From: Magnetococcales bacterium
GTDB lineage: Bacteria > Pseudomonadota > Magnetococcia > Magnetococcales > Magnetaquicoccaceae
NCBI GenBank assembly: GCA_015231755.1
Contig: JADGAZ010000012.1
Location: 41,284 to 105,283, forward strand
Length of the DNA: 64,000 nt
Direction: 5' to 3'
The notes beneath the pieces were generated by a model. The model was given only the letters and a program-made list of their open reading frames with translations, was not told the DNA's origin and did not search any database. Shown one piece after another: positions 27,513 through 35,923 of the stretch (positions are counted from its first letter, which is position 1; the number at the start of each line of letters is the position of its first letter). The position numbers were made by a program, and so were the translations under genes.

Positions 27513-28579
27513 TGGAATCCTCCCCGGATGTATTCAAAGATGGTTCGGACGTGCAGTTTTTCCAGTTGCCAGTCATCGGGCAGGGGCAAAAATGGCGAGA
27601 TGTTGCGCACCGCCTGCAAGGCTGCTTCGTCGAGAATGGCCTCCCCCGAGGAGTTGATCACCCGTATGTCGCTGACCACCCCTTTCTTGTCGATGGTGAA
27701 ACGCATGGACAAGGAACCGGAAAGCTTGTCCCGCTTGGCCTGGGCCGGGTAGACCCACCCCTGCTGGATCTGTTCTTTCAGCCGGGCGAAATAGGCGGTG
27801 TAGCGGGGTTTCGGGGTATCGAGGTTCACCGTCTCTTCGTGGGACTTGAATGATTCTTCCCGCATCTTGCGGTTGCGATCCTGATCCCAGCGGGTCATGT
27901 CACCCAGAGACGGGTTGAGATTCAAGGGTCCGGCAGGGCTTTTTTCAGGGGGTGCCGGATTGGTGCGCGGGGGGGCGGGTGTAGAGGGCGCGGGGGGTTG
28001 GGACTTGGGCCGGGGCCGGGACTTGGGCCGCTCCGCCTGGGGGGATGGCACGTTCCAGGAGGCGGGAGGTTCGGGTCTTTTCTCTTCCGGAAGCGGAGCC
28101 GGTGGGAGAGCGGGTTTGGGTTCGGGCTTTGGCTCGGGTTGGGACTCCGGTTTGGGTTCGGGTTGGGACTCCGGCTTGGATTCGGGTTGGGGGTCCGGGG
28201 CCGGGGATTGGAGTGCCGGAGGTGGAGCGGGCGGTTCCGGAGCCGAGGTTTCGACGGCTTTGGGGGGCGCTTCCGGTTTTTTCTCCGGTGGCATCGTCAC
28301 CAGTCGGACCGGCATGTGGGGAATGGACTCTTTTGGCTCCGGTGGTTTGGGGGCGAGCCACTCCAGGCGTGCCAGCATCAGCAGATGGAGCAGGATGGAC
28401 AGAATCAAGGCCATCCGGAAAAAACGACGGGGGGGCGGGGGAAGCGCGGGCTCCGGTTCCGGGTTCAGTTCCGCTTCAGGCTCCGGCGCCAGATTGGGGG
28501 TGTCGTCGGGTGCGTTCATGGTCTGGTCAACGGGTTCCGGCTCCGGCGCCAGATTGGGGGTGTCGTCGGGTGCGTTCAT
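27500..28579 (-). CDS. TonB-family energy transducer
   Basis: 359 residues. ATG 28579 overlaps the stop of the upstream gene (ATGA); a second in-frame ATG at 28519, created by a 60-bp duplication, would drop the first 20 residues. One membrane helix (FRMALILSILLHLLML) is followed by a very Pro/Lys/Glu-rich spacer with repeated PEPKPESQ-type units that could span the periplasm, then a TonB_C domain (YPAQAKRDKLSGSLSMRF, VINSSGEAILDEAALQAV). TonB domains couple the proton motive force to outer-membrane receptors. No exbB, exbD or TonB receptor is adjacent. A TolA role is possible. Confidence 0.85.
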   Translation of the reverse strand: MNAPDDTPNLAPEPEPVDQTMNAPDDTPNLAPEPEAELNPEPEPALPPPPRRFFRMALILSILLHLLMLARLEWLAPKPPEPKESIPHMPVRLVTMPPEKKPEAPPKAVETSAPEPPAPPPALQSPAPDPQPESKPESQPEPKPESQPEPKPEPKPALPPAPLPEEKRPEPPASWNVPSPQAERPKSRPRPKSQPPAPSTPAPPRTNPAPPEKSPAGPLNLNPSLGDMTRWDQDRNRKMREESFKSHEETVNLDTPKPRYTAYFARLKEQIQQGWVYPAQAKRDKLSGSLSMRFTIDKKGVVSDIRVINSSGEAILDEAALQAVRNISPFLPLPDDWQLEKLHVRTIFEYIRGGFHWKQ

Positions 28580-28593
28580 GGTCCGGTCAACAG
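28479..28593. repeat. 60-bp-period direct duplication at the start of the tonB-like gene
   Basis: Two 55-bp copies (28479-28533 and 28539-28593) differ at two positions. Each contains the start codon and MNAPDDTPNLAPEPE coding sequence, so the gene has two near-identical possible N-termini. Confidence 0.9.
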
Positions 28594-29121
28594 GTGCTGG
28601 TGGCGGTCGAGTTGTTCCAGCAACAAAAAGGTCAGCACCCCGTTGAGCACCCCGGAGATCCACGATCCGGCCAGAAACCAGGGGAGAGCGGTCAGAATGC
28701 CCGCGTGTCCCACGATCAGCAGCCAAGCGGCCACGGTCTGGGCGGCCATGTGGGCCAGGGCCGCCAGCAGGGAGATGCCCACCGGTCCCAGTCCGGAGGA
28801 GGGCATCCATCGCAATACGGCCAGCATGGCGATGGCTCCGCATCCGCCGGACAGACTCAAGAAAAATCCGGGGGTGAACAGGGTTCCCAACGCCAAGGAT
28901 CCGGCCAGAATGCGCATCAGGGTGACAGTCGCCGCCGCCCGCCAGCCCAGACGCAAGAAAGCCACCAGCGTGAACACGTTGGCCAGTCCCGGCTTGAACC
29001 AGGGGCCGGGGCCCGGCAGGGCCGCTTCCAGCACCTGGGCGGTCACCGCTGCCGCCGCCAGATAGGCGATGAGCAGATCCTGTCGCAGAGGGGGCATGGG
29101 GAGCAGGGTATTGGTACTCAT
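28576..29121 (-). CDS. Gx transporter family protein (heptaprenyl diphosphate synthase component I-like)
   Basis: 181 residues; the ATG at 29121 overlaps the stop of the NusG_II gene. Five or more hydrophobic helices include KPGLANVFTLVAFLRLGW, a signature of the Hpre_diP_synt_I / Gx transporter family (PGLAN near the start, GS..LGTLF, SLSGG). These integral membrane proteins are often encoded next to NusG domain II and ApbE genes, as here. The transported substrate is unknown; older names link it to polyprenyl diphosphate synthesis. Its stop overlaps the tonB-like start. Confidence 0.82.
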   Translation of the reverse strand: MSTNTLLPMPPLRQDLLIAYLAAAAVTAQVLEAALPGPGPWFKPGLANVFTLVAFLRLGWRAAATVTLMRILAGSLALGTLFTPGFFLSLSGGCGAIAMLAVLRWMPSSGLGPVGISLLAALAHMAAQTVAAWLLIVGHAGILTALPWFLAGSWISGVLNGVLTFLLLEQLDRHQHLLTGP

Positions 29122-29516
29122 TCGCTCACCCCGTCGAATTCGTTCTGGGTGGGGGCGGGGCCGGGACCTTCCACCCGCACCAGCACACCGCAGGGCACAC
29201 AGGCCGTGGTCCGTCCCGCTCCTTGGATCCATCCGGTGCGGGTGCCGATCATCCGGGGACTGTGGTACTCCAGCAGCCGGACCCGGCCCTGTTCCACCTG
29301 GATGGTCACGGGTCCGAGGCGTCCGGGAATTTCCTTCTTGAAATCCTGATCCAGGGGAAGGGTCATCACCGGTTGGTTGTCCCGGAACACCACGGCCTTG
29401 CGGCCCGGTTCGCCGGTGGTCATCACGCCGCTGACCACGATCCCCAGGGCGCTGACGCCCATGACCAGACGGTCCGCGGGGGTGGAGGCCCGGAGGAGCA
29501 GGGTGGACAGTTTCAT
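29118..29516 (-). CDS. NusG domain II-containing membrane-anchored protein
   Basis: 132 residues, ATG 29516 overlapping the apbE stop. An N-terminal membrane helix (RLVMGVSALGIVVSGVM) is followed by a small beta-rich domain ending with IQGAGRTTACVPCGVLVRVEG, the typical NusG_II pattern (CxPxxxVV). These proteins usually lie beside ApbE and Gx transporter genes. The function is unknown; a role in flavin-linked electron transfer is inferred only from this context. Confidence 0.82.
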   Translation of the reverse strand: MKLSTLLLRASTPADRLVMGVSALGIVVSGVMTTGEPGRKAVVFRDNQPVMTLPLDQDFKKEIPGRLGPVTIQVEQGRVRLLEYHSPRMIGTRTGWIQGAGRTTACVPCGVLVRVEGPGPAPTQNEFDGVSE

Positions 29517-30559
29517 GGGGTGGGAGTCCGGACGGCGACAAAGCCTGGGGTCTGGACAAAATGGCCATCCTCCCGAATCAACAAGGCTTCGCTGCCGGGA
29601 AAGTAGGTCAGGAGTTTCAAGCCTTCCGTCTCCCCGAGGACGAATACGGCGGTGCTCAAGCCGTCGGCGGTCATGGAGTCCATGGCCTGGATGGTGACGG
29701 AGATCAGTCCGGATCGGGCCGGCGCTCCCGAGCGGGGATCGAGAATGTGGTGATAACGCACCCCGTCGGCGATGAAAAACCGTTCGTAATCCCCGGAGGT
29801 GGAGACGGCCCTGGAACCGGTCAGGTCCATGACCGCCACCACTCCGCCGGGATTGCGGGGATCCCGCAGACCGATATGCCAGGGTTTGCCGCTTTTGTCC
29901 CCGGTGAGGCGCATGTCTCCTCCGGCGTTGATCAGGGCGTTGGCGACGCCGGCTTGTCGCAAGACGGTCATGGCCCGCTCCACGGCATACCCTTTGGCGA
30001 TTCCGCCCAGATCCAGGGCGACCGCACCGGAGGCCAGACGCACCCGTCGCTCCGGAGTGAGGAGGATGGCCGGTTCCGGGGTATGGGCGCGGGTGTCGCG
30101 CCAGCGGCTCACGGCTTCCGGGGCGGGGGGAGCGGTGGGGGGCGGTTCGCGGGAAAAACCCCACAGATCCGAAAGGGGACCAATGCCGATGTCGAAGACT
30201 CCGCCGGAGCGTTTGCCGATCTCTACCCCTTGGGCGATCACCTTGGCCAACTCTTCGGGCACGGATTGTTCCTGGTCCCGTTGGGCGTCGTTGAGTTGGG
30301 ACACGGCGCTTGACGGGATGAAGCGACTGGTGAGTGCTTCGATGCGGCCAATTTCGTCGAATGCCCGATCCATGGCCTGATCGGCCTGGGGATCCGGCAC
30401 CCCCCAGGTGGTGATGGAGACCAGTGTGCCCATCTGCAAGCGGGTGGAAACCCGGGCTTCGATGGTTTCGTGACCCCCGAACCGCCACCAAAGCAGCAGC
30501 GCGATCATCCCGATTCCGGCTACTCCCCATCCCGCCAGGAGTCGCAAGCCGGGTTTCAT
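29513..30559 (-). CDS. apbE: FAD:protein FMN transferase ApbE
   Basis: 348 residues from ATG 30559, overlapping the rsmE stop. An N-terminal membrane anchor (GWGVAGIGMIALLLWW) lacks a lipobox Cys, so it is probably anchored by the helix with the enzyme in the periplasm. ApbE motifs are complete: MGTLVSIT, SGAVALDLGGIAKGYAVE, LINAGGDMRLTG, HILDPRSGAPA and DGLSTAVFVLG, whose Asp and Thr bind Mg2+. It attaches FMN covalently to Thr or Ser of partner proteins (Rnf, Nqr or FMN-binding domains). No partner with the flavinylation motif was noted in this window. Confidence 0.93.
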   Translation of the reverse strand: MKPGLRLLAGWGVAGIGMIALLLWWRFGGHETIEARVSTRLQMGTLVSITTWGVPDPQADQAMDRAFDEIGRIEALTSRFIPSSAVSQLNDAQRDQEQSVPEELAKVIAQGVEIGKRSGGVFDIGIGPLSDLWGFSREPPPTAPPAPEAVSRWRDTRAHTPEPAILLTPERRVRLASGAVALDLGGIAKGYAVERAMTVLRQAGVANALINAGGDMRLTGDKSGKPWHIGLRDPRNPGGVVAVMDLTGSRAVSTSGDYERFFIADGVRYHHILDPRSGAPARSGLISVTIQAMDSMTADGLSTAVFVLGETEGLKLLTYFPGSEALLIREDGHFVQTPGFVAVRTPTP

Positions 30560-31293
30560 CCCATGTCTCCCCACAGCAGTTGACAGGCCGCCACCGTAAT
30601 GATGGCAGCGGTTTCGGCCCGCAGAATGCGGGGACCGAGGGAGACCGTGACGAATCTCAACTGTTCCCGGGCCAAACGCACCTCGTCTGCGGTCAATCCC
30701 CCCTCCGGGCCGATCAGCAGGGTGACGCCGTTGCCGGGATGGGGCAACGCCCGCAGACGCGCCCCCTGGTCCCCGGCTTGCTCCCAGAAAAGCAACCGGG
30801 GAGCCGAATCCAGCAGCCCTTCCAGATCCCCCCATGTCACCGGGTCGAGGAGGTCGGGTACGCGGGTGCGTCCGCACTGCTGGGCCGCCTCCACGGCGAT
30901 GCGGTGCAGGCGTCGGGATTTGTTTTCGCTCTGGCGGGCATCCGGACGGCTCACCCCGTAACGGGTCAGCAGCGGGATCAGCCGGTCCGCTCCCGCCTCC
31001 ACCGCCTTTTGCACCGCCAATTCGATGGAGCCGCTTTTGGTCAAACCCAGAATCAGCGTCACGGACAGGGTTGGATCCCGCCCTCCCGCCAGAAATTCCA
31101 CCGGTTCCACCAGCAGGGGTGGACCCGCCTCGGCGATCACACCGCGCCACTCTCCCGGCTCGCCGTTGAAGAGCGTCACCGGATCTCCACAGCGTAGTCT
31201 CAAGGTGCGCACCAAGCGGTGACGCTCCGATTCCTCCAGCGCGATTCGTTCTCCGGCGCGCAAGGGTTGGCAAACAAACAGTCGTGGAGTCAT
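30556..31293 (-). CDS. rsmE: 16S rRNA (uracil1498-N3)-methyltransferase RsmE
   Basis: 245 residues; ATG 31293 gives the usual MTPRLFV start. PUA-like N-terminal domain, then a SPOUT trefoil-knot domain with LIGPEGGLTADEV and SLGPRILRAETA, which bind S-adenosylmethionine. It methylates U1498 of 16S rRNA. It is first in a six-gene minus-strand operon in which each neighbour overlaps by 4 nt up to tonB and then by 13 nt to mutY. It is divergent from ubiC across about 140 bp. Confidence 0.95.
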   Translation of the reverse strand: MTPRLFVCQPLRAGERIALEESERHRLVRTLRLRCGDPVTLFNGEPGEWRGVIAEAGPPLLVEPVEFLAGGRDPTLSVTLILGLTKSGSIELAVQKAVEAGADRLIPLLTRYGVSRPDARQSENKSRRLHRIAVEAAQQCGRTRVPDLLDPVTWGDLEGLLDSAPRLLFWEQAGDQGARLRALPHPGNGVTLLIGPEGGLTADEVRLAREQLRFVTVSLGPRILRAETAAIITVAACQLLWGDMG

Positions 31294-31434
31294 GGCTCGT
31301 GAGAAAATCGTCCGGGTTGCCCATTTTTTCGCCGAGGACACATTGCCCACGGCCTCATTCCGGGATACCTTTTACCACTCAATGCAACCATCATCCACCC
31401 CGGTTTGTGGACCATACGCATCAAATAGCATGCC

Positions 31435-32010
31435 ATGTCGTTGCCCTTTCCTTTGCAGCTCCTGACTCCCTGGCTCGCCCCGGATCCTTTTCCCCTGTTG
31501 GCGGAAATTCGGGTCGCCCCCCGCTTTCGGGAGGTGGTCTCCAGCACCGATTCCCTGACCCGTCGTCTGGAACGGCTCACTGGTGCCGCCTCCCGGGTGC
31601 GGCTGGAAGAACAGTTCCAGCATCCCTTGTTGGAGGAGGATCCGTTGCTTTGGGGACCGGAGTACCGGATTCCGGAAGCTCCGGCCATCCTTTCCCGCAA
31701 CGCCTGGCTGGCCCTCGGCACACAGGATCTGGTGTTTGCCCACTCCCAATTGGCCCTTTCCGGCATGGCCCCTTCCACCCGTCGGGCGATCGAACAGGGG
31801 GAAGCCCCCCTGGGGGCTTTGTTTCTGGCCCGTGACGAACCGGTGGAACGGCGGCATTTGTGTTTGGCGGTGGGGGTGGCTCCGGCTTTGGCCCGGAGTG
31901 TGAATTTCCCGGAACACCATCGGTTTGTGATGCGTCGTTCGCTGTTTCTGGTGGCCGGTGAGGCCTGCGGGCGCATCCTGGAACTGTTCTTGATGGATCT
32001 GTCCCAATGA
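31435..32010 (+). CDS. ubiC: Chorismate--pyruvate lyase (UbiC family)
   Basis: 191 residues from ATG 31435. The family pattern is recognisable: TDSLTRRL near residue 40, the RVRL-type motif (ASRVRLEEQ), RNAWLALG, and the terminal EACGRILELFL; Glu in the C-terminal EHHRFVMRRSLF region would be the catalytic-site Glu neighbourhood. UbiC releases pyruvate from chorismate to give 4-hydroxybenzoate for ubiquinone. The assignment is strongly supported by ubiA overlapping it by four bases. Sequence similarity to the E. coli protein appears modest. Confidence 0.85.
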   Translation: MSLPFPLQLLTPWLAPDPFPLLAEIRVAPRFREVVSSTDSLTRRLERLTGAASRVRLEEQFQHPLLEEDPLLWGPEYRIPEAPAILSRNAWLALGTQDLVFAHSQLALSGMAPSTRRAIEQGEAPLGALFLARDEPVERRHLCLAVGVAPALARSVNFPEHHRFVMRRSLFLVAGEACGRILELFLMDLSQ

Positions 32011-32879
32011 ATGCCTGGATCGCCCGATTGCCCAGATCCTGGATGCGGGAGTCCCTGCTCTTGATGCGGGCGGATCGACCCATCGGCACGTGGCTGTTGT
32101 TGTGGCCGGCGCTTTGGGGATTGGCCGCCGCCAGCGGGGGACGACCCTCCTGGGGGTTGCTGGTGATTTTCTCTGTGGGGGCTTTTGTGATGCGCTCCGC
32201 CGGATGCGTGGCCAACGACATCACCGATCGGGATATCGATCCGTTGGTGGCCCGTACCCGCACCCGTCCTCTGGCCGCCGGGCGTGTCTCTTTGGTGGTG
32301 GCCAAGCGGCTGCTGGTGGGACTTTTGGCGGTGGCCTTGGTGCTTGGGGCGTTGTTGCCGCCTTTGGCATTGGGATTGTGTTTCGCCGGGGCGTTGCTCG
32401 CTTTGACCTATCCGTTCGCCAAACGGTTCATCGCCGTGCCTCAGTTTTATCTGGGGGTGGCCTTTGCCTGGGGGGTGCTGATCGCCTGGGCGGCGGCGGC
32501 CCAGGGATTGCCACGGGAAGCTTGGTTGTTGTTCCTGGCCGCTTTGACCTGGACCGTGGGCTTTGACACCATCTACGCCATGATGGATCGGGAAGATGAC
32601 CTCAAGATCGGGGTCCACTCCACCGCGATCTTTTTTGGCCGGTATGATCGGGCGGCCACGGCGGCGCTTTATCTGCTCACCCTGGCCTTTCTGGTGGCCA
32701 CGGGGATGGGATTGGGGCTGAAGATCGGCTATTATCTGTTTTTGCTCGCGGCCCTCATCCACGGGGGTTGGCAGATTCATGCCATCCGCCATCGGGATTC
32801 CGGGGCCTTGTTGCGGGCCTTCCTGGCGAACAAAGGGTTCGGGTTGGTGGTGTTTTTGGGATTTCTTGCCGGTGGATGA
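32007..32879 (+). CDS. ubiA: 4-hydroxybenzoate polyprenyltransferase UbiA
   Basis: 290 residues, ATG overlapping the ubiC stop. It is an integral membrane protein with about eight helices. The two Asp-rich substrate motifs are present: NDITDRDIDPLVARTRTRP (first) and YAMMDREDDLKIGVHSTA (second), both binding Mg-prenyl diphosphate. It attaches the polyprenyl tail to 4-hydroxybenzoate. Together with ubiC it shows that the cell makes ubiquinone. Confidence 0.96.
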   Translation: MNAWIARLPRSWMRESLLLMRADRPIGTWLLLWPALWGLAAASGGRPSWGLLVIFSVGAFVMRSAGCVANDITDRDIDPLVARTRTRPLAAGRVSLVVAKRLLVGLLAVALVLGALLPPLALGLCFAGALLALTYPFAKRFIAVPQFYLGVAFAWGVLIAWAAAAQGLPREAWLLFLAALTWTVGFDTIYAMMDREDDLKIGVHSTAIFFGRYDRAATAALYLLTLAFLVATGMGLGLKIGYYLFLLAALIHGGWQIHAIRHRDSGALLRAFLANKGFGLVVFLGFLAGG

Positions 32880-32946
32880 TTTTGCTGTGTGATCTTTCCT
32901 GGACAAGAGGGGGGAAGTCGGGTAGACTCTGCTGATTCATTGGTCG

Positions 32947-33023
32947 CGGGGCGTGGCGCAGCCTGGTAGCGCACAAGCATGGGGTGCTTGGGGCCGGAGG
33001 TTCGAATCCTCTCGCCCCGACCA
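32947..33023 (+). tRNA. tRNA-Pro, anticodon GGG, CCA encoded
   Basis: 77 nt folding into a cloverleaf: acceptor CGGGGCG/CGCCCCG, D stem GCGC/GCGC with AGCCTGGTA loop, anticodon stem CAAGC/GCTTG with loop ATGGGGT (anticodon GGG), T arm GGAGG-TTCGAAT-CCTCT, discriminator A and genomic CCA. It reads CCC and CCU proline codons. Confidence 0.96.
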
Positions 33024-33061
33024 GTTTTTCTCAGTTGAATGGATGTTTCGGGATTTTTTCC

Positions 33062-33108
33062 CAAAAAAAGCGGCTTTTGTCCAATCGGGCAAAGGCCGCT
33101 TTTTTTTA
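33062..33108 (+). terminator. Rho-independent terminator after tRNA-Pro
   Basis: Hairpin AAAGCGGC...GTCC-AATC-GGGC...GCCGCTTT with A tract on the left and eight Ts on the right, directly downstream of the tRNA. Confidence 0.88.
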
Positions 33109-33138
33109 TGCCTTCCGGAGGACGGGGCGGCAGGATGC

Positions 33139-33173
33139 AAAAAAAAGAAGCCCCGTGTCGGGGCCTCTTTTTT
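33139..33173. terminator. Bidirectional terminator between tRNA and chemoreceptor genes
   Basis: GAAGCCCCG-TGT-CGGGGCCTC stem flanked by A8 on one side and T6 on the other. It lies 28 bp past the stop of the minus-strand chemoreceptor gene and can serve both strands. Confidence 0.88.
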
Positions 33174-33200
33174 AAACCGCATCGGAAACACAATCAGGCG

Positions 33201-35057
33201 TCAGAACTGTTCAAACTCATCGTCCGAGGAGCCGCGATGGCCCCCCATGTCGAGATTGACGCCACCGGCTTTGGTTTTGGCGGCAGGTGCCGTGGTTTTT
33301 GCCTTGGGAGCTGGCAAGGCGGCCCGACGGGCGGCAATGGTGGTGTGGGCCTTGGGCATCGAAGCGACTGGCGCGATGGCGCGTCTGGCGGGCAGCATGG
33401 TGGGGCGTTGCAGGCCATCCACGCGGAAGAAGCCGATGGCCTCTTGCAGCAGTTGCGCCTGTTCGGAGAGCTGACCTGCGGTGCCGGCCATCTTTTCCGA
33501 GGCGCCAGCGTTTTGCTGGATCACCTGATCCAACTGTTGAATGGCGCTGTTGATTTGGCCTGCACCCTGGGTCTGTTCGCGACTGGCCACGGAGATGCCC
33601 TGGACCAGTTCGGCGGTTCTTTGGATGTCCGGCACCAGTTGGCCCAAGAGTCCCCCGGCCTTTTCGGCGATCTCCACGCTGGATCCGGCCAGTTGGGTGA
33701 TCTCTCCGGCGGCGGTCTGGCTGCGTTCCGCCAGTTTGCGCACTTCGGCGGCCACCACCGCGAATCCCTTGCCGTGATCCCCGGCGCGGGCCGCCTCGAT
33801 GGCCGCGTTGAGGGCCAGCAGATTGGTCTGACGGGCGATCTCTTCGATGATGGAGATTTTGCCCGCGATTTCTTTCATGGCCTTCACCGCCGCCGTCACG
33901 GCCTCGCCGCCCTCCTGGGCGTCGCTGGAGGCTTTCTGGGCAATGCCTTCGGTCTGCTGGGCATTGTCGGTGTTTTGCTGAATGTTGGAGGTCATCTCTT
34001 CCATGGCCGCCGAGGTCTCTTCGATGGAGGCGGCCTGTTCCGTCGCCCCCTGAGAGATCTGCTGGGTGCTATCCATGAGGGAAACACTGCCCGCGGAAAC
34101 CTGTCCCGCCGCTTCGGTGACCCGGCGCACGATGGTACGCAGCTCCTCCACCATTTCGCCGGTGGCGGTCAGGGTTTGGCCGATGTCGTCCTGGCTGGTG
34201 GTGCGGGGCAGGGTGACGGTGAGATCCCCCTTGGCCACGTGGCCCACCAGGGAGCGGATTTGGCGTACCGGTTGGATGGCCAGACGATTGACCAGCAGAT
34301 AGATGATCAGTCCAGTGGCCAACAGAATGGTCAGGGCCAGCCCGGAAATCTTGATCATGGCGTCACGCACCGCAGCCTGCATGGGCTTCATGTCGGCGAT
34401 GATCTCGAAGGCGCCCCGCTGATCCCCATCCTTCCAGCCTTCCATCTTGATGCCGATGGGGTCCAACCCCTTGCCCGCAGGATAGTCCTGTTCGGTGCCA
34501 TGGCAGAGCAGACACCCTTTTTTCATCAGGATCGGACGCATGTAACGCAACGTGTTGGACTCCTCGTCCACCAGCCACAACTCGTCCAGGTTGCTCTTGT
34601 CCATTTTTTCCAGCATGGATTTTTCCAGGGGCGTGGCTTCGTTTTTCGGATTGCGCGCGCCAATGCGGGTGACCCGGAAATCATAGTGGGCCTCTTTGGC
34701 TTTTTGCATGCCGATGGTCCAGGAGGCCACGATGGGAATCGTGTTGTAAAAGCGGGTCTGGCGCGCCGCTTCGATGATCTCCTGGGTGTTTTTGGGGGCT
34801 TTTTTGGCGATTTCGTTCTGGGCTTCCTTGAGCAACACCGGATCGAAGGATTGAGCCGCTCCCAGCGAGGCGATGAAGGTGCGCGCCCCTTCGGTCTGGG
34901 CGGTGATCGCCTGGGCCTGGGAGATGATGGAGGCGATGGCATCCTGCTCGATACGGCTTTTGACGAAAAAGAAAATCATCGCAATGCCGATGGTGACGAT
35001 GAGGACGGTACTGATGATGATCTTGGTCCCGAAGTTCATGTTTTTAAGGGGTTCCAT
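33201..35057 (-). CDS. Chemoreceptor with DUF3365/Tll0287-like heme sensor domain
   Basis: 618 residues. TM1 lies at about 12-32. The periplasmic part of about 200 residues resembles the DUF3365 (Tll0287-like) fold: [16 protein letters not shown] near residue 127 and a CLLCH heme-attachment motif (C182-x2-C185-H186) followed by GTEQDYP. TM2 is at about 240-262, then HAMP and the receptor tip [18 protein letters not shown]. The tail ends SDDEFEQF, sharing the DD-x-FE pattern with the other two receptors. A c-type heme in the sensor suggests redox, oxygen or NO sensing for chemotaxis or aerotaxis. ATG 35057 is used; ATG 35039 is possible. Confidence 0.9.
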   Translation of the reverse strand: MEPLKNMNFGTKIIISTVLIVTIGIAMIFFFVKSRIEQDAIASIISQAQAITAQTEGARTFIASLGAAQSFDPVLLKEAQNEIAKKAPKNTQEIIEAARQTRFYNTIPIVASWTIGMQKAKEAHYDFRVTRIGARNPKNEATPLEKSMLEKMDKSNLDELWLVDEESNTLRYMRPILMKKGCLLCHGTEQDYPAGKGLDPIGIKMEGWKDGDQRGAFEIIADMKPMQAAVRDAMIKISGLALTILLATGLIIYLLVNRLAIQPVRQIRSLVGHVAKGDLTVTLPRTTSQDDIGQTLTATGEMVEELRTIVRRVTEAAGQVSAGSVSLMDSTQQISQGATEQAASIEETSAAMEEMTSNIQQNTDNAQQTEGIAQKASSDAQEGGEAVTAAVKAMKEIAGKISIIEEIARQTNLLALNAAIEAARAGDHGKGFAVVAAEVRKLAERSQTAAGEITQLAGSSVEIAEKAGGLLGQLVPDIQRTAELVQGISVASREQTQGAGQINSAIQQLDQVIQQNAGASEKMAGTAGQLSEQAQLLQEAIGFFRVDGLQRPTMLPARRAIAPVASMPKAHTTIAARRAALPAPKAKTTAPAAKTKAGGVNLDMGGHRGSSDDEFEQF

Positions 35058-35254
35058 GGAGAATTTCGTTCCCGGGTGGTGTGAGGGATGAAAGAAAATG
35101 ATTGCTGTGGCAAATGATTATGATTGAAAAGAATGATGTAAAAAATAATCGCTTACGCACCAGTCTGTCATGAAAGCCGATGTGCGTCAAGTTTCCTTTA
35201 AGGAGGAGGGGAATGGTGAAAAGCGGGAATGGCGGGGGTTTCCAACGTGTTTTT

Positions 35255-35923
35255 TTAGAACTTGGAGAGCTTGAAAAAAAGTTGGGTCAGATTGGCCAGC
35301 AGCAGGCGTCCACGGGGGGTGAGGGAGTAGGTCCGGTCCGGGGATTTGTCAACCAGTTCATGTTCCATCAGATTTTTCAGATGGAATGTCAGTTTGGTAT
35401 GGTCGCTGATCGCCAACTCTTTCAACAGATCGCTTAGACGCATGTTGGGTTGGGTACTCAAACACTGAATGATATCCCGGCGGATGGTGTTGGCGAGGCA
35501 CTTGAGCACCCATTCCAGGCCCGGTCCCATGTCCATTTCCCACATTTGCCGCTCGAAATGGACCTCCTGCATGGTGCGGTGCATCAGAATGGTGAATTCA
35601 TCCAGCCGAAAAGGTTTGGTCAGCACGTCGCTGGCCCCCAGTTTGATGGCGGCCACGGTGTTTTCCACCGTGATGAAGGCACTGACCAGAATCACCTTCA
35701 CTTTCTCGTCCAACCGGCGGATTTCCCTCAAGGTTTCCAGGCCATCCATGCCGGGGAAGACCAGATCAAGCAGAATGATGTCGAACGATTGGTGTTGCAG
35801 TAACGCCAACGCCTTGCCGCCACTCGAAACCTGACTGGAGGTGAAACCGGCTTTGGTCAGCAGTTCGGCGACGATGGCACGAAACTCCGGATCGTCATCG
35901 ACGATCAAAACTCCATGGGTCAT
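35255..35923 (-). CDS. Response regulator with ArsR-like winged-helix output
   Basis: 222 residues. Receiver: acidic DDD at 9-11, phospho-acceptor D53 (LLDLVFPGMDG), Lys in VLTKPFR near 104. Instead of a common OmpR or LuxR output it has a C-terminal segment (about 135-222) like an ArsR-type winged helix: LANTIRRDIIQCL, MRLSDLLKELAISDHTKLTFHLKNL, LVDKSPDRTYSLTPRGR. No metal-binding Cys are seen there. It is coupled by ATGA to the histidine kinase upstream, its probable cognate. Its target genes are unknown. Confidence 0.88.
   Translation of the reverse strand: MTHGVLIVDDDPEFRAIVAELLTKAGFTSSQVSSGGKALALLQHQSFDIILLDLVFPGMDGLETLREIRRLDEKVKVILVSAFITVENTVAAIKLGASDVLTKPFRLDEFTILMHRTMQEVHFERQMWEMDMGPGLEWVLKCLANTIRRDIIQCLSTQPNMRLSDLLKELAISDHTKLTFHLKNLMEHELVDKSPDRTYSLTPRGRLLLANLTQLFFKLSKF

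Noticed and set aside
28479..28593. Insertion-sequence target-site duplication at the tonB-like start
   Set aside because: The copies are adjacent, there is no transposase or inverted repeat, and the period preserves the reading frame; a simple tandem duplication explains it.
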